From positions 7,275 to 24,980 of the forward strand of contig DIRK01000048.1 in NCBI GenBank assembly GCA_002427535.1: a DNA stretch of 17,706 nt, written 5' to 3'. Shown one piece after another: positions 14,026 to 17,706 of this stretch. The stretch's first letter is position 1, and each line of letters begins with the position of its first letter. This DNA comes from Mageeibacillus sp. UBA5438. GTDB lineage: Bacteria > Bacillota > Clostridia > Saccharofermentanales > DTU023. The position numbers and the translations under genes were made by a program. The notes beneath the pieces were generated by a model. It ran no database searches. It was not told where the DNA came from and saw only the letters and a list, made by a program, of their open reading frames with translations.

Positions 14026-14050
14026 ATTACGCACTGAACACCGTAATCTA
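14023..14050. terminator. Perfect hairpin overlapping the transposase stop codon
   Basis: TAGATTACG (14023-14031) and CGTAATCTA (14042-14050) form a perfect 9-bp stem with a 10-base loop. The left arm begins with the stop codon of the transposase remnant. There is no T-run directly after it, but a second, longer hairpin follows at once. It may be part of a compound terminator or of the element's end. Confidence 0.45.
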
Positions 14051-14092
14051 AAACGCCCATAACGCTCTGGTGTCAGTGGTTAGGGGCGTTTT
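14050..14092. terminator. Intrinsic terminator, likely bidirectional
   Basis: The arm at 14050-14063 (starting AAAACGCCC) pairs with 14079-14092 (ending GGGGCGTTTT). The stem is 14 bp with one mismatch and a 15-base loop. The A and T runs lie at the stem ends, so it could stop transcription on either strand. It follows the transposase remnant directly and shields the sortase gene from reading upstream. Confidence 0.65.
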
Positions 14093-14155
14093 GCTTCTCC
14101 AATAGTGTCAAAAACGGGATCATATCAGGCACCTCGATAAAAGATATTTCAACAA

Positions 14156-14245
14156 ATTCTATCACAATCTGATGAAAGCCAGTATGCGCCAGCGCTGTCC
14201 TCGCTCATAAAAGATACGGGCTCCAAGCGCCCCCTGTGATAGAAT
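14156..14245. repeat. 11-bp perfect inverted repeat carrying two outward-facing extended -10 elements
   Basis: ATTCTATCACA (14156-14166) and TGTGATAGAAT (14235-14245) are perfect reverse complements 68 bases apart. Each arm read outward contains TGATAGAAT, a TGn plus TAGAAT extended -10. The right one points to the sortase gene and the left one points to the transposase remnant. The repeat itself is certain; its role is inferred. Confidence 0.5.
14237..14245 (+). promoter_or_regulatory. Extended -10 promoter for the sortase gene
   Basis: TGATAGAAT fits TGnTATAAT with one mismatch in the hexamer. It lies 40 bases upstream of the chosen GTG start, with no clear -35 at 17 bases, as is usual for extended -10 promoters. 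It coincides with the right arm of the inverted repeat. Confidence 0.5.
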
Positions 14246-14284
14246 AACGACGTAAGATATTCGCTTTAATGAGGGGGATTGACC

Positions 14285-15205
14285 GTGACAGACGATAAGC
14301 ATGAAGCGCTTGAAAATAAAAACGAGCCGAACGAGAAACCGATGCGCAAACCGGTCGTGCGTCAAACTGACGTTGTGACTTTGGAACCGGAAAAAGTTTC
14401 ACCCGTCGTCGAAATCGGCGCCGAAGAGCCTGAAGAACTGCCCGAAAAAACCGGCAAATTGAAAACCCTCTGGAACAGCCGGGCGTTCTCAAACGCGCTC
14501 GTTGTCTTGTCTGTCATTTTCTTCATACTCGGCGCCTATTTTTTCATTAAACCCATGATCATCCATCGCAATCAGGACAAGATCGCGCAGGATCTTTTGG
14601 ATCGCCTAAAGAATCAAGAACCGGGGAGCACCGATGAGATATCGGTGGATGTCGATATTAAAGACATCAATCCGCCGGGCGGCTATGTCGATGATTACGA
14701 TTATTTTACCCCGACCAAAACCAAACCGCCGCTCGCCGAACCGACAGAAGCTCCCGCCACTAAGCCTCCTACGGTGGTCACGATTAAGACTGATTCCATT
14801 ATGCGAATTCCGAAAATCAATCTGGAAATCGCCATCGCGCCTGACGTGAACGCGGCTTCACTGTGGGTGTTGCCGGGCCATTATCCGCCAAGCCCACAGC
14901 CCGGAGATAACGGAGTCACCGCTTATTTTGGCCATCGCATGTACGGCAAAGGACGCCACTTTAACCGCCTAAATGAGGTGGCCCCCGGCGATAAGATAGA
15001 AATCCAACGCAAGGGCTATCTTTATACTTACGTGGTTGAATCCTCGGACATTATTGAGCCGCCGGAGTTGGGGAAATATGTTTACGAAACCTCCTATCGG
15101 CCCCGTATTCTCCTCGTCACCTGCCATCCGATTCAAACCACCGGCGTCCCTAAATACCGCATGGTGGTCCGCGGCGTGCTTGAAAGCGCAGAACCGATTA
15201 GTTAA
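14285..15205 (+). CDS. Class D-type sortase
   Basis: The protein has 306 residues. It has a cytoplasmic charged N-terminus (about 1-65), one membrane segment (about 67-92), a Thr/Pro-rich stalk (about 130-160) and an extracellular sortase domain. The catalytic triad is visible: His217 in YFGHRMYGKG, Cys280 in LLVTCHP, and Arg292 in KYRMVVRG. Sortases cleave a sorting signal and attach surface proteins to the wall or to each other. The compact domain with LVTCHP and a GH-x-MYGKG block resembles class D/E housekeeping sortases. I chose GTG at 14285 because the GGGGG site at 14272-14276 is 8 bases away, while the in-frame TTG at 14279 is only 2 bases away. No LPxTG substrate gene is present in this window, so its substrates lie elsewhere. 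Confidence 0.88.
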   Translation: MTDDKHEALENKNEPNEKPMRKPVVRQTDVVTLEPEKVSPVVEIGAEEPEELPEKTGKLKTLWNSRAFSNALVVLSVIFFILGAYFFIKPMIIHRNQDKIAQDLLDRLKNQEPGSTDEISVDVDIKDINPPGGYVDDYDYFTPTKTKPPLAEPTEAPATKPPTVVTIKTDSIMRIPKINLEIAIAPDVNAASLWVLPGHYPPSPQPGDNGVTAYFGHRMYGKGRHFNRLNEVAPGDKIEIQRKGYLYTYVVESSDIIEPPELGKYVYETSYRPRILLVTCHPIQTTGVPKYRMVVRGVLESAEPIS

Positions 15206-15231
15206 AAAAGGCTGCCCTTCAAAGGACAGCC
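15204..15231. terminator. Intrinsic terminator between sortase and the minus-strand pair
   Basis: GGCTGCCCT (15210-15218) and AGGACAGCC (15223-15231) form a 9-bp stem with one mismatch and a short loop. Read on the minus strand the hairpin is followed by TTTTTT, so it is a strong terminator for the PC4-like gene. On the plus strand a weaker T-rich stretch follows, so it may also stop the sortase transcript. Confidence 0.7.
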
Positions 15232-15264
15232 CGCTTTCATTTCATCAACATCGATTAGGATCGA

Positions 15265-15507
15265 TTACACATCGAACAATTCGTCGAGCATGAGATCGCC
15301 CAACGTTTCTGCTAAAATGGCCGATTCTTCCCGGGTCAGTGTCACGCCCTTACCCATTTTTTCATGTTCCGGTGACCAATCTCTGATATCGAGCTTTGGC
15401 GTGTTGCCATTCCAACTCACAAAGTTCAGCTCTTTGTTCCAACCCGTTTTCGGACTCGATGAGAGCACCGCAATCTCTTTTTTGATTTCAAATTTGAATT
15501 CTGCCAT
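15265..15507 (-). CDS. YdbC-family PC4-like single-stranded nucleic-acid-binding protein
   Basis: This 80-residue protein resembles Lactococcus YdbC and other bacterial PC4-fold proteins. The pattern GWNKELNFVSWNG, then LDIRDWSPEHEKMGKGVTLT and a C-terminal acidic helix, is characteristic. YdbC binds single-stranded DNA and RNA as a dimer; its cell role is poorly known. GGAG sits about 7 bases before the ATG. It follows glycogen phosphorylase by 30 bases on the same strand and is closed by the T6 hairpin at 15204-15231, so the two genes probably share a transcript. No functional link to glycogen is evident from the sequence. Confidence 0.85.
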   Translation of the reverse strand: MAEFKFEIKKEIAVLSSSPKTGWNKELNFVSWNGNTPKLDIRDWSPEHEKMGKGVTLTREESAILAETLGDLMLDELFDV

Positions 15508-15537
15508 TTTCTTCTCCTTCTATTTGTTTAACCTGGC

Positions 15538-17706
15538 TTACTCTTCCAATTTTTTGCGGTCGACCTTCCAGATCATAGAGGCGTAGTCGCGGATGGTGCG
15601 ATCGGAACTAAAATGACCGCTCTTGCAAATATTGTTCCAACACATCCTTGCCCAGTCAATCTGATTGCGATAGGCCTCAAAGGCCATTTGTCTCGCCTCA
15701 CGATACTCCTGAAAATCACCGAGCACATAGTAAGGATCCGCCTTTTCATAACTGGAGCCTTGGAGCAGTCTATCATAGAGTGCGCGGAACATCCCAGTGT
15801 TACCGTCTGACATAGAGCCATCGATCAAGGTGTCCACCGCGCGCTTCAAACCACCAATATTCTCATACTGCCAATGGGAGGTGTAGAATTTTTTAGTCTC
15901 GGGGAAGTCTTTTAGACGAGGCCCGAACATGAAGATGTTGTCGTCACCCACCTGCTCCAAGATCTCAATATTGGCGCCGTCATAGGTTCCGACCGTCAAA
16001 GCTCCGTTCATCATGAACTTCATATTGCCGGTGCCTGAGGCTTCCATGCCCACGGTTGAAATTTGTTCTGAGATGTCGGCGGCGGGAAACAGATATTCGG
16101 CTAAGGATACGTTGTAGTTGTGCATGAACACCACGCGCATCTTCGAATTGACCTCCAGGTCCGCATTCACTTTAAACGCGACCTCATTGATAAATTTAAT
16201 CGTCGCTTTTGCCAGAAAGTATCCCGGTGCGGCCTTGGCGCCGAAAATATAGGCGACAGGCGGGACGTCAAGCGTCGGATTGTCTTTCAAGAAATAATAA
16301 CGATCAAGGATCTCCAAGGCATTCATCAACTGCCTTTTATACTCATGGAGTCGCTTGATTTGTATGTCAAAGATGAACGAGGAGTCAATGTCGATGCCCT
16401 CGCGCTCCCGTATGACACGGGCCAAGCGCTCTTTACTGCTCCGCTTGATCTCGATCAGATTTCGCATTTCAGCGGTGTTCTCCGCGTACGGCTGAAGCGC
16501 TTCTAAGGCGTCCATGTCACGCAGCCATTCATCGCTTCCGTGAAGCCTTGTCAACATGGCCGACAGCTCAGGATTGCACTGATTCAACCAGCGGCGCGGG
16601 GTCACTCCGTTTGTTTTATTGGAGAATTTCTCCGGCCACCAGCGATAAAAAGGGTGAAACACTTCCTGTTTCAAAATTTCACTGTGGATACGAGCCACCC
16701 CGTTAATTGACAGACAGGCATAAATCGCAAGGAGCGCCATGTGAACTTTACCGTCGTGAATGGGCGACAAGGGGAGAATTTCGTCATCGTTCAGGCCATG
16801 CGCGAAAGCTTCTTTTTTAAACTGCTCATCGATGCCTTCAATGATGTCCAATATGCGGGGAAAGAGATAACGGAATATCTCAAGATCCCATTTTTCGAGC
16901 GCTTCTTGCATGATCGTGTGGTTGGTAAAGGCAAATACTGAGGTCACAATCGCCCAGGCCTCGTCCCAGCTTTGACGATTTTCATCGATCAGAAGACGCA
17001 TCAGTTCGGGGATGGCCAACACGGGATGCGTGTCGTTTAGTTGGATAATATTGTCACAGGCAAAATGTGAAAAATCGTAGCCATAACGTTCCCTGTACTG
17101 CTTCACGATTGTCTGCAAGGAAGCCGAAACAAAGAAATACTGCTGGCGGACACGCAACACCTTGCCGTCATAGGTTGTGTCGTTCGGGTAAAGCACGCGG
17201 CAGATATCCTGCACGCGGTTGCGCGAAATGACCGCGTCGTCAAATCGCTGCGAGTTAAACAGATTGAAATCGAACTCCTCCGCCGGCTCCGCCTTCCAAA
17301 GACGCAGGGTATTCACATTATTCGTCCCCTGCCCCGTGATGGGCAAATCCAAGGGGACCGCATAGACATCCATGTCGCGGTAGCGGACCAGTACCTTATC
17401 TTCCCTCCTTGTCACCATGAAGGGATAAGGGAGCTCCATCCAGGCGTCAGGGTATTCTTTTTGGTGGCCGTGCTCGATCTCCTGGCGGAATAGGCCGTAG
17501 CGGTACAAAAGACCATGTCCCATGACCGGGAGGTTCATCGTCGCGGATGAATCAAGAAAACAGGCCGCAAGGCGCCCGAGGCCGCCATTCCCCAATGCGG
17601 GATCCGTCTCTTCATTTAAAACGGCGTCAAAATCAAAACCGTCCTCTTCAACAAGCGCCCGGATCTCATCTAACCACTCGCGATTCAACAGATTATTAAG
17701 CAGGCT
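15538..17706 (-). CDS. glgP: Glycogen/starch/alpha-glucan phosphorylase (N-terminus beyond window edge)
   Basis: The frame is open to the right edge, giving about 722 residues of an enzyme usually about 800 long, so only the first part is missing. Near the visible N-terminus is PALGNGGLGRLAACFLDS, and the C-terminal third holds EASGTGNMKF with the PLP-binding Lys (near 16009) and NGALTVGTYDGANIEI. Another family landmark is the LNDTHPVLAIPELMRLL block. The enzyme releases glucose 1-phosphate from alpha-1,4-glucan with phosphate. The C-terminal end (IRDYASMIWKVDRKKLEE) is intact. The TTG at 17686-17688 is internal: the frame continues upstream with family-like sequence. It lies 30 bases before the PC4-like gene and is probably transcribed with it. 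No other glycogen genes are visible in the window. Confidence 0.95.
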   Translation of the reverse strand, partial: SLLNNLLNREWLDEIRALVEEDGFDFDAVLNEETDPALGNGGLGRLAACFLDSSATMNLPVMGHGLLYRYGLFRQEIEHGHQKEYPDAWMELPYPFMVTRREDKVLVRYRDMDVYAVPLDLPITGQGTNNVNTLRLWKAEPAEEFDFNLFNSQRFDDAVISRNRVQDICRVLYPNDTTYDGKVLRVRQQYFFVSASLQTIVKQYRERYGYDFSHFACDNIIQLNDTHPVLAIPELMRLLIDENRQSWDEAWAIVTSVFAFTNHTIMQEALEKWDLEIFRYLFPRILDIIEGIDEQFKKEAFAHGLNDDEILPLSPIHDGKVHMALLAIYACLSINGVARIHSEILKQEVFHPFYRWWPEKFSNKTNGVTPRRWLNQCNPELSAMLTRLHGSDEWLRDMDALEALQPYAENTAEMRNLIEIKRSSKERLARVIREREGIDIDSSFIFDIQIKRLHEYKRQLMNALEILDRYYFLKDNPTLDVPPVAYIFGAKAAPGYFLAKATIKFINEVAFKVNADLEVNSKMRVVFMHNYNVSLAEYLFPAADISEQISTVGMEASGTGNMKFMMNGALTVGTYDGANIEILEQVGDDNIFMFGPRLKDFPETKKFYTSHWQYENIGGLKRAVDTLIDGSMSDGNTGMFRALYDRLLQGSSYEKADPYYVLGDFQEYREARQMAFEAYRNQIDWARMCWNNICKSGHFSSDRTIRDYASMIWKVDRKKLEE

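Overview
The window looks like a chromosomal segment of an anaerobic, Gram-positive member of the Bacillota (Clostridia-like). The evidence is: a cell-wall 3D-domain protein followed directly by rsmA, a Firmicute arrangement; ZapA; a class D-type sortase; a YdbC/PC4-like protein; a two-gene SufC/SufB-type Fe-S system without sufS/sufU beside it; and strong AGGAGG-type ribosome binding sites. Base composition is moderate and fairly even. I cannot name a genus from the sequence alone.

Layout. Positions 1-2069 (+) hold the C-terminal part of a GntP-family permease followed by a class II glycerate 2-kinase, so they form a probable glycerate uptake and phosphorylation pair. Positions 2139-3173 (+) encode a membrane-anchored alpha/beta hydrolase whose nucleophile position is glycine. 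Positions 3274-8291 (+) form a tight five-gene operon. It contains a delta-1-pyrroline-5-carboxylate dehydrogenase of the ALDH4A1 type, a small [2Fe-2S] protein, an FAD/NAD(P)-type oxidoreductase, a protein combining two [4Fe-4S] motifs with a BFD-like [2Fe-2S] domain, and a DAO-family amine/imino-acid dehydrogenase. The simplest reading is a multi-subunit, dye-linked-type L-proline (or hydroxyproline) dehydrogenase that passes its product to the aldehyde dehydrogenase. The hydrogen cyanide synthase/opine oxidase/archaeal proline dehydrogenase family normally carries some of these domains fused, so the subunits look re-cut here.

Positions 8294-13322 are on the minus strand. From the promoter at about 13401 leftwards they run: 3D-domain wall protein, rsmA, zapA, dut with a large insertion, then smsC(sufC) and smsB(sufB). 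Most of these genes overlap or lie within a few tens of bases, so one long housekeeping transcript is possible. A short region with three palindromes precedes smsC.

Positions 13323-14284 are largely non-coding. They hold the operon promoter, a decayed C-terminal piece of an IS1634-like transposase, two tandem hairpins, and an 11-bp inverted repeat whose two arms each contain an outward-facing extended -10 element. A sortase gene (14285-15205, +) follows. A terminator that would work best for the opposite strand separates it from a minus-strand pair: a PC4-like ssDNA-binding protein and a glycogen phosphorylase that runs off the right edge.

No CRISPR array, tRNA or rRNA was seen. The most interesting region is the split proline-dehydrogenase operon next to the glycerate genes.
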